A stretch of 43,083 bases of DNA, taken from NCBI GenBank assembly GCA_964605155.1, contig CAZSAK010000021.1:1-43083 (forward strand), given 5' to 3'. Source of the DNA: CAZSAK01 sp964605155 (GTDB lineage Bacteria; Pseudomonadota; Gammaproteobacteria; SZUA-140). Each line of letters begins with the position of its first letter. Within the stretch, counting starts at the first letter, position 1. The notes beneath the pieces are model-generated. The model was not told the DNA's origin and searched no databases. It saw nothing but the letters and a program-made list of their open reading frames with translations. Position numbers and translations under genes: made by a program. Shown in pieces: positions 34,223 through 41,983 of this stretch.

Positions 34223-35197
34223 TCATGCCGGTGATGCGCGGAGCTTCTTCAGCAGATCACGAAAAACGTTCAGATCACGGGCAGTTTGCGCGCCGATCTC
34301 CTTCAGCACGGTCCGATAGCCTTTTACCGCATCGCCGCCGACGATAATCTGCACCGCGTCGGGGACGTGTTGTCGCAACGTTTGCAGTTCTTTGACGATA
34401 CGCGCATCGTCCGGCGGATAGCTGATACCCAACGCGACCGCACGGGGTTGCTGTTGCTTGGCAATCGCGGCCAGATCACGCGCGGGGATGTTGGGTCCCA
34501 GATAAGCCACGCGCCAGCCATCGCCGGCCGCAATGAGTGCCGCCATCAGCGCCCCCAACTCGTGGTTTTGCCCCACGGGGGTTGCCACCAACAGCGTGGG
34601 GCCCGTGCCCGACATGTTCGCGGTCGCAACCAGATGACCCAGGAAGGAGCGGATGGTGGCGCTTGCAAAATGCTCATGACCCACCCGCGCCTTGCCCTGT
34701 TGCCAGTGACTGCCGATCTGTTTCATGACCGGCGCGATCACCTGCTCGAGCAGTTCGGGGATGCCCAAGGCCACGGACGCCTCGGCCAGGGCCCGCTCCA
34801 AAGCGCGTTGGTCCACCTGCTCGATGGCCGACAGGCAGGCATCCAGATACGGATCGCCGCCCTCCTGCTGCCCGGTCTTGTCAGCCGCCAATGCGCCAGG
34901 CAGGTGGGCCCGATCCTCGGAGAGCAATGCCAGGATTTCGGATTCCTCCAGTCCGGCGAGATCACTGATGCGCCGGCCCGCCTGGGTGGCACGGTGCAAC
35001 AATGACAACTTACGGATATCCGCATCCGAGTAGAGCCTGCGCTGCGTCGCGGAACGCTGCGGTGAGACGACACCGTAACGCCGTTCCCACACCCGGATCA
35101 CATCGACCGACAGGCCCGTCCGCCGGGCGACCACCTGGATGGGATGGCGGGGCTCGTCACTCGTGGATTTATCCATATCAGCGAGATTTCTTTGCAT
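34223..35197 (-). CDS. MerR-family regulator with B12-binding domain (CarH/LitR type)
   Basis: A 324-residue regulator. The N-terminal MerR helix-turn-helix (PIQVVARRTGLSVDVIRVWERRYGVV..RLYSDADIRKL) precedes the cobalamin-binding region. The cobalamin cap bundle has the W-x9-EH motif of CarH (HWQQGKARVGHEH). The B12 lower-ligand motif is GQNHELGA: His is present and the usual leading Asp is Asn. The Rossmann domain ends GGDAVKGYR. CarH proteins repress in the dark with adenosylcobalamin and release DNA on light. It is divergent from a fasciclin gene across a shared promoter region. The start at 35197 would be almost leaderless given the -10 at 35206; Met 35176 is an alternative. Confidence 0.9.
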   Translation of the reverse strand: MQRNLADMDKSTSDEPRHPIQVVARRTGLSVDVIRVWERRYGVVSPQRSATQRRLYSDADIRKLSLLHRATQAGRRISDLAGLEESEILALLSEDRAHLPGALAADKTGQQEGGDPYLDACLSAIEQVDQRALERALAEASVALGIPELLEQVIAPVMKQIGSHWQQGKARVGHEHFASATIRSFLGHLVATANMSGTGPTLLVATPVGQNHELGALMAALIAAGDGWRVAYLGPNIPARDLAAIAKQQQPRAVALGISYPPDDARIVKELQTLRQHVPDAVQIIVGGDAVKGYRTVLKEIGAQTARDLNVFRDLLKKLRASPA

Positions 35198-35205
35198 ATG
35201 AGTGG

Positions 35206-35234
35206 ATTATATGTCCTGGACATCTGCTTGACAA
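35206..35234 (-). promoter_or_regulatory. Promoter of the CarH-like gene
   Basis: On the minus strand, TTGTCA (35229-35234), a 17 bp spacer and TATAAT (35206-35211) form a near-consensus sigma-70 promoter. The spacer contains the palindrome TGTCCTGGACA, so the regulator may repress its own gene. Confidence 0.75.
35212..35222. promoter_or_regulatory. Candidate operator 1, TGTCC-T-GGACA
   Basis: A perfect inverted repeat with one central base. It sits in the spacer of the minus-strand promoter and just upstream of the plus-strand -35. Its centre is 53 bp, about five DNA turns, from operator 2. Confidence 0.6.
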
Positions 35235-35256
35235 AGCAATCAGGTCACATTATAGT
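35228..35256 (+). promoter_or_regulatory. Promoter of the fasciclin gene
   Basis: TTGACA (35228-35233), a 17 bp spacer and TATAGT (35251-35256). The -35 box overlaps that of the opposite promoter by five bases. The expected start of transcription (~35263) sits at operator 2. Confidence 0.8.
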
Positions 35257-35264
35257 ACAGTCAT

Positions 35265-35275
35265 TGTCTAGGACA
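35265..35275. promoter_or_regulatory. Candidate operator 2, TGTCT-A-GGACA
   Basis: It is one mismatch from operator 1's palindrome and overlaps the expected transcription start of the fasciclin gene. A further half-site TGGACA is at 35281-35286. Binding here would block initiation. Confidence 0.55.
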
Positions 35276-35336
35276 AATACTGGACAGTAAATAACCTGTT
35301 TATGAACCCGATCGACACAATCTGGAGGAACAAACC

Positions 35337-35843
35337 ATGTCAACCACATTAACAAAAGGCTTCATGATCACGATTTTCGCCGCCGTCGCTGCCTTCTTGT
35401 CCATGGCCCAGGCCGGCAGCATGCAGCACACATCCACCAACAAGGACATCGTCGACACCGCCATCAGCGCCGGTAACTTCAACACCCTGGTGACAGCCGT
35501 TCAGGCCGCGGGCCTGGTAGACACCTTGAAGGGTGAAGGCCCGTTCACGGTGTTCGCCCCCACCGATGAGGCGTTCGCCAAGCTGCCCAAGGACCAGCTC
35601 GATGCCTTGTTGGCCGACAAGGACGCGCTGACCAAGGTGCTGACCTACCACGTCGTCTCGGGCAAGATCATGTCTGGCGATATCGCCGGTAAAACCATGA
35701 ATGTCGCAACCGTGGAAGGCAGTGATATCAAGGTCAATGCCAAATCCGGCGTGATGATCAACGATGCCAACGTGGTGAAGGCGGACATCGCAACCAGCAA
35801 TGGTGTCATCCACGTCATCGACAGTGTCATATTACCGAACTAG
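35337..35843 (+). CDS. Fasciclin-domain exported protein
   Basis: A 168-residue protein with signal peptide (KGFMITIFAAVAAFLSMAQAG) and one FAS1 domain: DIVDTAISAGNFNTLVTAVQ, GPFTVFAPTDEAFAKLP, LTYHVVSGKIMSGDI, and the C-terminal GVIHVIDSVILP. FAS1 domains mediate adhesion and matrix contacts. GGAGGA precedes the ATG. It is divergent from the CarH-like regulator, and its promoter carries two candidate operators, so light/B12 control is inferred. An intrinsic terminator follows. Confidence 0.95.
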   Translation: MSTTLTKGFMITIFAAVAAFLSMAQAGSMQHTSTNKDIVDTAISAGNFNTLVTAVQAAGLVDTLKGEGPFTVFAPTDEAFAKLPKDQLDALLADKDALTKVLTYHVVSGKIMSGDIAGKTMNVATVEGSDIKVNAKSGVMINDANVVKADIATSNGVIHVIDSVILPN

Positions 35844-35886
35844 CGGTCTACTCTCCCCCGAATGGAGCTCCTCGCTCCACTCTTAC

Positions 35887-35915
35887 GACCGGGGCCTACC
35901 CCCGGTCTTTTTTTT
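35887..35915 (+). terminator. Intrinsic terminator after the fasciclin gene
   Basis: The stem GACCGGGG / CCCCGGTC with loop CCTAC is followed by eight T. It lies 44 bp after the fasciclin stop and 34 bp before the next gene, so the latter may be reached only by read-through or its own promoter. Confidence 0.92.
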
Positions 35916-35948
35916 GGGAAGTGGCCCGAACAACACACGAGAATCGTC

Positions 35949-36455
35949 ATGAAGCACAAGCACATCATCGTCAACGACCTGATGCAAACGGATTACCGCT
36001 ACGACTTGACGGCACCGACCGGCAGGAACTTTCACCCGGACTTCAGGCCGCAATTGACACCCAGGGAGATGTTGCGCCTCGGTGTCTTCGGCGGCAAGTA
36101 CATGACCGACTGTCGTGATGAGTTTCCCAAGAGCTGGTTTACCCGCGCACGCCTGTGCGCCGATCGACATGATCCCGAACTCAACTACTTCGGTGTGAAC
36201 GCCTCAAAACCTCTGTCCTACTGGAGAGACAAGGGCTGGATCCATGATGATGACCCGCGCGGCTGGTTCCAGTGGTACTGCCGCTATTACCTCGGCCGAC
36301 GGGGCCCGGACGATGAACGCCAGGTCAAGCGTTGGTTGGCCATGAAACGGCACATCACGCAGATAGAGCGCAACTGTCCCAAATACGATTTGAGATGCCG
36401 CAAACGGCAGCGCCAGGCGCTGTTGCATTGGGCCTATGACAGCAGGACGTTCTGA
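35949..36455 (+). CDS. Aromatic- and charge-rich conserved protein
   Basis: A 168-residue cytoplasmic protein from Met 35949 (MKHKHIIVNDLMQTDYRYDL). The frame is open from 35862, but that part overlaps the terminator. Motifs that look conserved are TPREMLRLGVFGGKYMTDC, EFPKSWFTRARL, DDPRGWFQWYCRYYLGRR, and CRKRQRQALLHWAYDSR. There is an unusual density of Trp, Tyr and Arg. I do not know a family name or function. Its position after the fasciclin gene suggests association with the CarH-like locus. Confidence 0.75.
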   Translation: MKHKHIIVNDLMQTDYRYDLTAPTGRNFHPDFRPQLTPREMLRLGVFGGKYMTDCRDEFPKSWFTRARLCADRHDPELNYFGVNASKPLSYWRDKGWIHDDDPRGWFQWYCRYYLGRRGPDDERQVKRWLAMKRHITQIERNCPKYDLRCRKRQRQALLHWAYDSRTF

Positions 36456-36479
36456 TTTTATTATCCCAATTTCCAGTGG

Positions 36480-36502
36480 TTAGCCAGGACCGACCCCGAC
36501 GC
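36480..36502 (+). repeat. Dispersed repeat B, copy 2 (end only)
   Basis: The core TTAGCCAGGACCGACCCC plus GACGC matches the right end of the other B copies. The left half (GTTTAAGCC...) is absent or decayed. It lies 25 bp after the previous gene. Confidence 0.65.
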
Positions 36503-36693
36503 ATTCTTGTATCTTATTCTTTGCTTTTAGTATAGGCTTGCTTGCCAGGTCTGATTATTGGGTGCCTCACCTCACCACTGGGCAGGATAAATTAACATAG
36601 GGTACAGAGTCTACCGCATGGCACCGTGTCGTTTGTTCGTATAGCCATGCGATCAACCAGTAAAATCCGCTCAATCCCAATGGGGGATCATGC

Positions 36694-37185
36694 ATGAAAA
36701 GAATAACCTTGAATCTAGCGCCAATTGTCACTTGTCTCACGTTATTGGCTACAACCAGCAGTCTTGCTTTCGGTGCAGAGCCCCAGACACTGATCAATTC
36801 CGAGAAAATGGAATGGGGTGCCGCACCCCCCGTGCTTCCGGCGGGCGCCAAGATTGTTGTATTGGCGGGTGATCCCGCCGAGGCCGGACTTCTCTCCTTA
36901 CGATTAATGCTACCGGCAGGTTATAAGATACCTGCGCATTGGCACCCAAACGATGAACAGGTCACCATTCTATCGGGCACGTTCAACATTGGCATGGGTG
37001 ACAAACTGGATCAATCAAAGGGCCAGGAATTGACTGCAGGGGGATTTGCCGTATTGCCGGCGCAGATCAATCATTACGTCTGGACGAACACGGGCGCAAC
37101 GCTTCAATTGAACCTGATGGGACCCTTTGCAATGACGTATGCCAATCCGGCTGATGATCCGCGACAAGCCAGTGCAAAAAAGTAG
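36694..37185 (+). CDS. Exported cupin-domain protein
   Basis: A 163-residue protein with signal peptide (APIVTCLTLLATTSSLAFGA) and one cupin domain. Cupin motif 1 reads IPAHWHPNDEQVTILSGTF with the His-x-His...Glu metal ligands, and motif 2 is near PAQINHYVWTN with the last His. Bacterial relatives act as sensors or dioxygenase-like proteins. GGGGGATC precedes the start. The ligand is unknown. Confidence 0.88.
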   Translation: MKRITLNLAPIVTCLTLLATTSSLAFGAEPQTLINSEKMEWGAAPPVLPAGAKIVVLAGDPAEAGLLSLRLMLPAGYKIPAHWHPNDEQVTILSGTFNIGMGDKLDQSKGQELTAGGFAVLPAQINHYVWTNTGATLQLNLMGPFAMTYANPADDPRQASAKK

Positions 37186-37270
37186 GATGCACAAGACCCG
37201 GGGATCACAACGCTACGATTTCTCTACGTAGTCCCGAATTTTAACAACGCAGTTTTTTGGACGTTCTTCG

Positions 37271-37289
37271 GGCTGGCCATAGGCCAGCC
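37271..37289. repeat. Perfect hairpin between convergent genes
   Basis: Arms GGCTGGCC and GGCCAGCC enclose ATA. It lies between the convergent cupin and PQQ-dehydrogenase genes. There is no T-run, so it may be a weak bidirectional stop or an mRNA end protector. Confidence 0.6.
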
Positions 37290-37315
37290 GCGGATGCTTA
37301 AGTACTGTAGAATCG

Positions 37316-38569
37316 TTAATCCTCCCGCTGCCCGTTTTCCACACGTTTCAGCTGGAACAGACCGTTGATATCGCTGTCACTGGAGAAATACAGTGCGCCG
37401 TCAGGTCCGATCGCCACACCCGCCGGGCGTGCCCAGCGTTTACCGTCGGGCAATTGAAAACCGGTGACCAGATCGTCCACGCGCACCGCGTTATGATCCT
37501 TGAACCGGACCACGACAAGCTTCGGCGGCCGTCGCGTTGAGGCCGCACCAAAGAAACCGCCGCTCGGCTTTGTCCCCCACGAACCGTGCAGCGCGACCAC
37601 CGCATCGAATTCCAGATCGGCGTCCATGCCGCCCTTGGGCACGAACGCCATACCCAGCGGCGCATTACGCGCAGGAAACGTCGCAACCGGGATCGAGACA
37701 TCTTCGCGGGGACGCGGCGGCTTGCCGGAGATACAGTCATCACGCATCACCCGCTTGCCGTCGAACTGAAACCACGGCATGCCATGAAATGATCCGGCGG
37801 TGAGCCTGCTGAAATACTCCGGCGGCAGATCGTAACCGAGATGATCCGGTCCGTTGTTGGTGGCGTACATCACGCCGGTCTGCGGCCGCCAATCGAACCC
37901 GACCGGATTGCGCAGCCCGGAGGCAAATGGTTCCCAGCTTGCCTTGCCGCTGCTTTCGCGCAGCACCATCACCCCGCCACGTCGATCAGCAAAGTCATAA
38001 CCTTCACCCAGGTACTGGTCGCTGCAATTGGACTGGATACCCAGGCTCACATACACCCGCCCATCCGGACCCACACCCACCGTGCGACTGTTATGCCCGC
38101 GCCCGCCGGGCAAGGCCGCCAGCAAGGTCACCTTATCTGAATCGATCTCCGCTTGGCCGGCCTGGTACGGCGCGCGATACACACCGTCCGTCTGCGCAAT
38201 CAGGATCTCGCCCGGTCGAAACGCCACGCTGTGCGGATAATCGCCAACATCTACCAGCACCTGCGCCTTGGTATAGGGCGGCGTCAGGCGATACACCCTG
38301 CCGGATTTCGAACCTGCGAACAGATCACCGTTGGCCGCAAAGGTCAGCATGCGCGGCGCATCCATACGGCTCAAAAATTCCAACTGATATCCCTTGGGCA
38401 CGCGCACCGTCTGACGCGCACCATCCAGCGTTATCACCTGATCTTCATAGACCAGCGTACCCGTACCTGCCAGTGCGGGCAGGCAGGGCAACCACGCCGA
38501 CAACAACAGGATCATCCTCCCGCATCGCAATGTTGTTCCTGCCAAACTGCGCAAGTGACTGTGATTCAT
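37316..38569 (-). CDS. PQQ-dependent sugar dehydrogenase (sorbosone/glucose type)
   Basis: A ~417-residue exported six-bladed beta-propeller. From Met 38569 the signal peptide MILLLSAWLPCLPALAG is seen. The propeller motifs are LEFLSRMDAPRMLTFAANGDLFAGSKSGRVYRL, RGHNSRTVGVGPDGRVYVSLG, GLRNPVGFDWRPQTG and GVAIGPDGALYFSSDS. These fit the sorbosone dehydrogenase (yliI-like) family, which oxidises sugars with PQQ. No PQQ synthesis genes are in the window. The frame is open to 38656. Confidence 0.85.
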   Translation of the reverse strand: MNHSHLRSLAGTTLRCGRMILLLSAWLPCLPALAGTGTLVYEDQVITLDGARQTVRVPKGYQLEFLSRMDAPRMLTFAANGDLFAGSKSGRVYRLTPPYTKAQVLVDVGDYPHSVAFRPGEILIAQTDGVYRAPYQAGQAEIDSDKVTLLAALPGGRGHNSRTVGVGPDGRVYVSLGIQSNCSDQYLGEGYDFADRRGGVMVLRESSGKASWEPFASGLRNPVGFDWRPQTGVMYATNNGPDHLGYDLPPEYFSRLTAGSFHGMPWFQFDGKRVMRDDCISGKPPRPREDVSIPVATFPARNAPLGMAFVPKGGMDADLEFDAVVALHGSWGTKPSGGFFGAASTRRPPKLVVVRFKDHNAVRVDDLVTGFQLPDGKRWARPAGVAIGPDGALYFSSDSDINGLFQLKRVENGQRED

Positions 38570-38674
38570 CTCGATATACTCATACGAATAACTCAGAATG
38601 GCTATCCATTTTAAGGGGGATACGTGTTTAAAGCAGGTTGTCATATATAAAAACATACTCAGTCCACTGGCTGG

Positions 38675-39934
38675 CTAGATCCTGCCCCGATGTTCAGCGC
38701 TGATTTCCTGCTCTACTGACAGCGCCGGCAGGTAACGCCACAGCACAAGAGCGATAACCACCAGTGACAGTTGACCCAGTGCCAGCCAGTCAGGACGGTG
38801 GCCCAGCAAGGGAACGGCGAGGCTGGCGATCAGCGCATTACCCATCATCTGCATAAACCCCTGCACGGCCGAGGCCGCGCCGCGATTGTGTGGAAAGCAG
38901 TCCAGCGACAACACCGTCATGGCCGGCATGGCGATACCGATGCCCGTCGTGTAAAAGATCAACGGTGTAATGGTGGGAACCACCAGTGGTGACAGCAGCA
39001 GCGCCTGGGCGGCATTCAACACGGTACCCACAGCCATCAACGTCAACGCCAGTTTCACCGTGCGTTCCGCGTGCCAGCGATGGGCAAGGTGCCCGCTCAA
39101 CCAGGCGCCAAGGATCACACCGCCGACCATCGGCACAAACATCATCCAAAAGTCATCCACATCCAGCTTGAGGAAATCAAAGATCACTGTGGGCGCCCCG
39201 GCGATGTAGAGAAACATACCGCCGAAATAACACGCCACCATAAACACCAGTGACTGAAAACGCCGGTGTACCAGCGTACGGCCATAGACGCGGGCAACGT
39301 TTGCCGGATGGAAAGACTGGCGCATCGATCTGGGTAATGTCTCCGGAACCCACAGCAGGATCAGCACCAGCACCAGGACGCTATAGAGTGCCAGAAAGTA
39401 GAACACACTGTGCCAGCCGAATGCATCGTGCAGCCAGCCGCCGATCACCGGCGCCACGGCCGGTGCCAGGGCGAACAACATCATGACCCGTGACATGGCG
39501 CGCTGTGCATCCTGGGGAGAATGCACGTCGCGCAGCATGGTCCGCCCCGCCGCCAGGCCACCGCCCGCCGCAACGCCTTGTAACAGGCGAAAAAACAAAA
39601 AGCTCCCATAGTCTCCCGCCAGGGCGCAACCAAGGGATGCAACCAGATACAACAACAAGGTCGATATCACCACCGTGCGCCGTCCCAGCCGGTCCGACAA
39701 CGGTCCCCATACCAGGGTGGAGATTCCAAACGCCGCCAGGTAGAACGCCAGGCTTTGGGACAACAACGCGCGACTTACCCCGAAATCCGCTTCGATGGCC
39801 GGAAATGAAGGCAGATAGGTATCGATCGTAAAGGGACCGATCATCGTCAGCAGCGCAACGATCGGGGTCAGGTATTTGGGCAGGGTCTCACTGCGGGAAA
39901 TGGGCACTTCGTTTTCCATGTTTTCGTTAGTCAA
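38675..39934 (-). CDS. Bcr/CflA family multidrug efflux MFS transporter
   Basis: A 419-residue inner-membrane protein with about 12 helices. The MFS motif A is GPLSDRLGRRTVV, and PFTIDTYLPSFPAI near the N-terminus and RLLQGVAAGGG..RTMLRD are the Bcr/CflA signatures. The family exports drugs such as bicyclomycin and chloramphenicol or small dipeptides. The substrate here is unknown. Confidence 0.93.
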   Translation of the reverse strand: MTNENMENEVPISRSETLPKYLTPIVALLTMIGPFTIDTYLPSFPAIEADFGVSRALLSQSLAFYLAAFGISTLVWGPLSDRLGRRTVVISTLLLYLVASLGCALAGDYGSFLFFRLLQGVAAGGGLAAGRTMLRDVHSPQDAQRAMSRVMMLFALAPAVAPVIGGWLHDAFGWHSVFYFLALYSVLVLVLILLWVPETLPRSMRQSFHPANVARVYGRTLVHRRFQSLVFMVACYFGGMFLYIAGAPTVIFDFLKLDVDDFWMMFVPMVGGVILGAWLSGHLAHRWHAERTVKLALTLMAVGTVLNAAQALLLSPLVVPTITPLIFYTTGIGIAMPAMTVLSLDCFPHNRGAASAVQGFMQMMGNALIASLAVPLLGHRPDWLALGQLSLVVIALVLWRYLPALSVEQEISAEHRGRI

Positions 39935-39982
39935 AGGTAACTCGGGTTGGACCTAAGCAATTCACGTAGGGTTAAAAAGGCA

Positions 39983-40110
39983 GGTTTAAGCCTTAAAACA
40001 CGACTGCAAGGACGCAGGAGGTAGAGCGACGCATGGATGCCAAAGCCGAGGCTGCTTTTTAAAGAATTATACTAGATTTCTATAAGTTAGCCATGACCGG
40101 CCTCGATGTT
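39983..40110 (+). repeat. Dispersed repeat B, copy 3, with a 49 bp insertion
   Basis: The left end GGTTTAAGCCTTAAAACA is identical to copy 4. Then 49 bp (40001-40049) has no counterpart in copies 1 and 4. The element resumes with GGCT..TTTTTAAAGAATTATA and ends with TTAGCCATGACCGGCCTCGATG, the diverged core. Confidence 0.7.
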
Positions 40111-40158
40111 CTGGTCGTTTGTTCTTAGAACCAGATACCAATAAGATAGGACACAGCG

Positions 40159-40872
40159 ATGTCATACACACTGGAAGAATACGTTCCCGGGAAGATCTAT
40201 ATCGTTCAATACCCGATTCATTACGGCGGTATGGATCTGTTCAGCCGCATGACCCTCGTGCGCCTGGATGACGGCAAGTTATGGGTGCACAGCCCCTGCA
40301 AACCGGATGCGCAACTTAAATCCGAAATCGACCGGCTTGGGGAGGTCGCCTACATCATCGCGCCCGGGACCTTTCATCACCTGTATGTGCCCGATTTCCA
40401 GGCCTGTTACCCCGATGCCGAAACCTTTCTCTGTCCCAAATTAGAGAAAAAGCGTCCGGAGCTCACACTCGACTGGATCCTGGGCAATCGCCCCGATCCC
40501 CGTTGGGGCTCAGAGTTCGAACAGGTCGTCATACAGGGAACCCGGATTATCTCCGAGGTCGCGTTCTTACACAACAAAAGCGGGACATTGATCCTCGTGG
40601 ATCTGCTTGAAAACATCGGCGATGACTACACGCATGATGCCGGTCTGCTACTGAAATTCTGGTGGAAGGCGGTGTTTCATATGTGGAACCATCCCAAGGC
40701 GGCACCGGAGTATCAGCTTGGCTGGGGAGACAAGGACATTGTACGAAAAGGACTGGAGAAAATTCTTTCATGGGAGTTTGATCGCATCATCCTCGCGCAT
40801 GGAAATACAATTGAATCGAATGCCAGGGCGATACTGATCAAGGCATGGGAGAATGTGTTACAAAACCACTGA
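40159..40872 (+). CDS. DUF4336 family protein
   Basis: A 237-residue cytoplasmic protein of the metallo-beta-lactamase-like DUF4336 family. The family pattern is present: LVRLDDGKLWVHSPCKPDAQL, YIIAPGTFHHLYVPDFQACYPDAETFLCP, and FDRIILAHGNTIESNA. It lacks the full HxHxDH metal site, which is replaced by APGTFHHLY. The family's role is unknown. It is flanked by repeat B copy 3. Confidence 0.88.
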   Translation: MSYTLEEYVPGKIYIVQYPIHYGGMDLFSRMTLVRLDDGKLWVHSPCKPDAQLKSEIDRLGEVAYIIAPGTFHHLYVPDFQACYPDAETFLCPKLEKKRPELTLDWILGNRPDPRWGSEFEQVVIQGTRIISEVAFLHNKSGTLILVDLLENIGDDYTHDAGLLLKFWWKAVFHMWNHPKAAPEYQLGWGDKDIVRKGLEKILSWEFDRIILAHGNTIESNARAILIKAWENVLQNH

Positions 40873-40917
40873 CTCCGATTGAGAGTTGACTCTGTATCTG
40901 AGATAAAGATTTTTACC

Positions 40918-41853
40918 TTATCCGCCTACCTTCTGATAGGCTAACTCTATAAATGGTTTTGCTATTTCGATATCAGCTTTATTTTTTATACTTATTTCAA
41001 GATCTCCGGTTCCATAATGTCCTTTTTGTGTAACATCACGGGCAATATCTGGCAGGTTATTTATCGTTTTAGGATTAAGTTTTATATACAAAATAATCCT
41101 ATTTTTTTGTAACTCTATACAGGTAATGTTTTGTGAAATTTTATAAGCTATATAAAATTTCTTTGGCGATACTTCTATAGCTGGATCAAGTCCAGTTATG
41201 TAATCATTTAATACCTGATAATTATCCTTAATTTTTTCTGACTTTCCCATTAAATGGTCATTAACTGAATACGTACCTGTTGCACGGGTTATTGCGGCTT
41301 TTTTGCCAGCGGCAATCATTACTGGATTTTTTCCTCCAATTTCCCCAGATTCCGCAGCAGAATATGATTTTTGAAATACCTCCTCTAAATAAAGTGATGA
41401 ATTCTTGAACAATCTATAGGTCCATAATTCAATATTAGCACCCATCATCTGGACAGCATGAAGATCATATTTTTTATAATTAGGGGCGATACATATTACT
41501 CGCACATCTGACCAATCAACTTCAGTCTGAGAACCTAGTACCTTCTGTGCTGCAATCTCAAAATCACCACGATGGTCGTGAATCCAGGACAAATAAAAAA
41601 GACTTTGGTTTATAAGGTCTGAAGATTCTACTTTCTTATACTCAATAATTACCGGATTGTTATCCTCAGATAGCGCCAATGTATCAATTCGACCTGCATG
41701 TTGAGCGCCAGTGGAATATTCTGAAGCGACAAAACGCGAATTAAAAACTGCATTTAGATTTTTCTCTACCAGATTTTGTAGCACCTTTTCCATGGTAAAG
41801 TTTGTCTGTTCCACAGGCTCTAATTTTTGTTTATCAATTGTAAATAGTGGCAT
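40918..41853 (-). CDS. DUF5655 protein with PD-(D/E)XK-like nuclease domain
   Basis: A 311-residue protein in AT-rich DNA unlike its neighbours. The N-terminal part has RIDTLALSEDNNPVIIEYKK, the D...ExK core of a restriction-like nuclease, and VDWSDVRVICIAPNYKKYDLHAVQMM. The C-terminal ~110 residues (KIKDNYQVLNDYITGLDPAIEVSPKKFYIAYKI.. to KPFIELAYQKVG) match the DUF5655 pattern. Such proteins are common in defence islands. Its partner is the SRA-HNH gene just upstream, in the same direction. Confidence 0.83.
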   Translation of the reverse strand: MPLFTIDKQKLEPVEQTNFTMEKVLQNLVEKNLNAVFNSRFVASEYSTGAQHAGRIDTLALSEDNNPVIIEYKKVESSDLINQSLFYLSWIHDHRGDFEIAAQKVLGSQTEVDWSDVRVICIAPNYKKYDLHAVQMMGANIELWTYRLFKNSSLYLEEVFQKSYSAAESGEIGGKNPVMIAAGKKAAITRATGTYSVNDHLMGKSEKIKDNYQVLNDYITGLDPAIEVSPKKFYIAYKISQNITCIELQKNRIILYIKLNPKTINNLPDIARDVTQKGHYGTGDLEISIKNKADIEIAKPFIELAYQKVGG

Positions 41854-41983
41854 ATATAATCCCCATCTGTAGACAACGTTGTCTCCACACGCAACAACTA
41901 TAAATATGACTACACATAATTAGGTCCAGATTATATTCTTTATAATTATAGCAACAATCGGTATCTGGTCCCGATTGTTTGTT

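Noticed and set aside
34286..35005. 239-codon plus-strand frame opposite the CarH-like gene
   Set aside because: It is antisense to a gene with clear family motifs, and its translation has no recognisable domain; GC-rich shadow.
37927..38631. 234-codon plus-strand frame opposite the PQQ dehydrogenase gene
   Set aside because: Composition rich in Pro/Arg/Ser/His typical of an antisense shadow; no start signal or motif.
41930..41980. A fifth copy of repeat B near GGTATCTGGTCCCGATTG
   Set aside because: Only short fragments resemble the core and the left part is missing; similarity could be chance.
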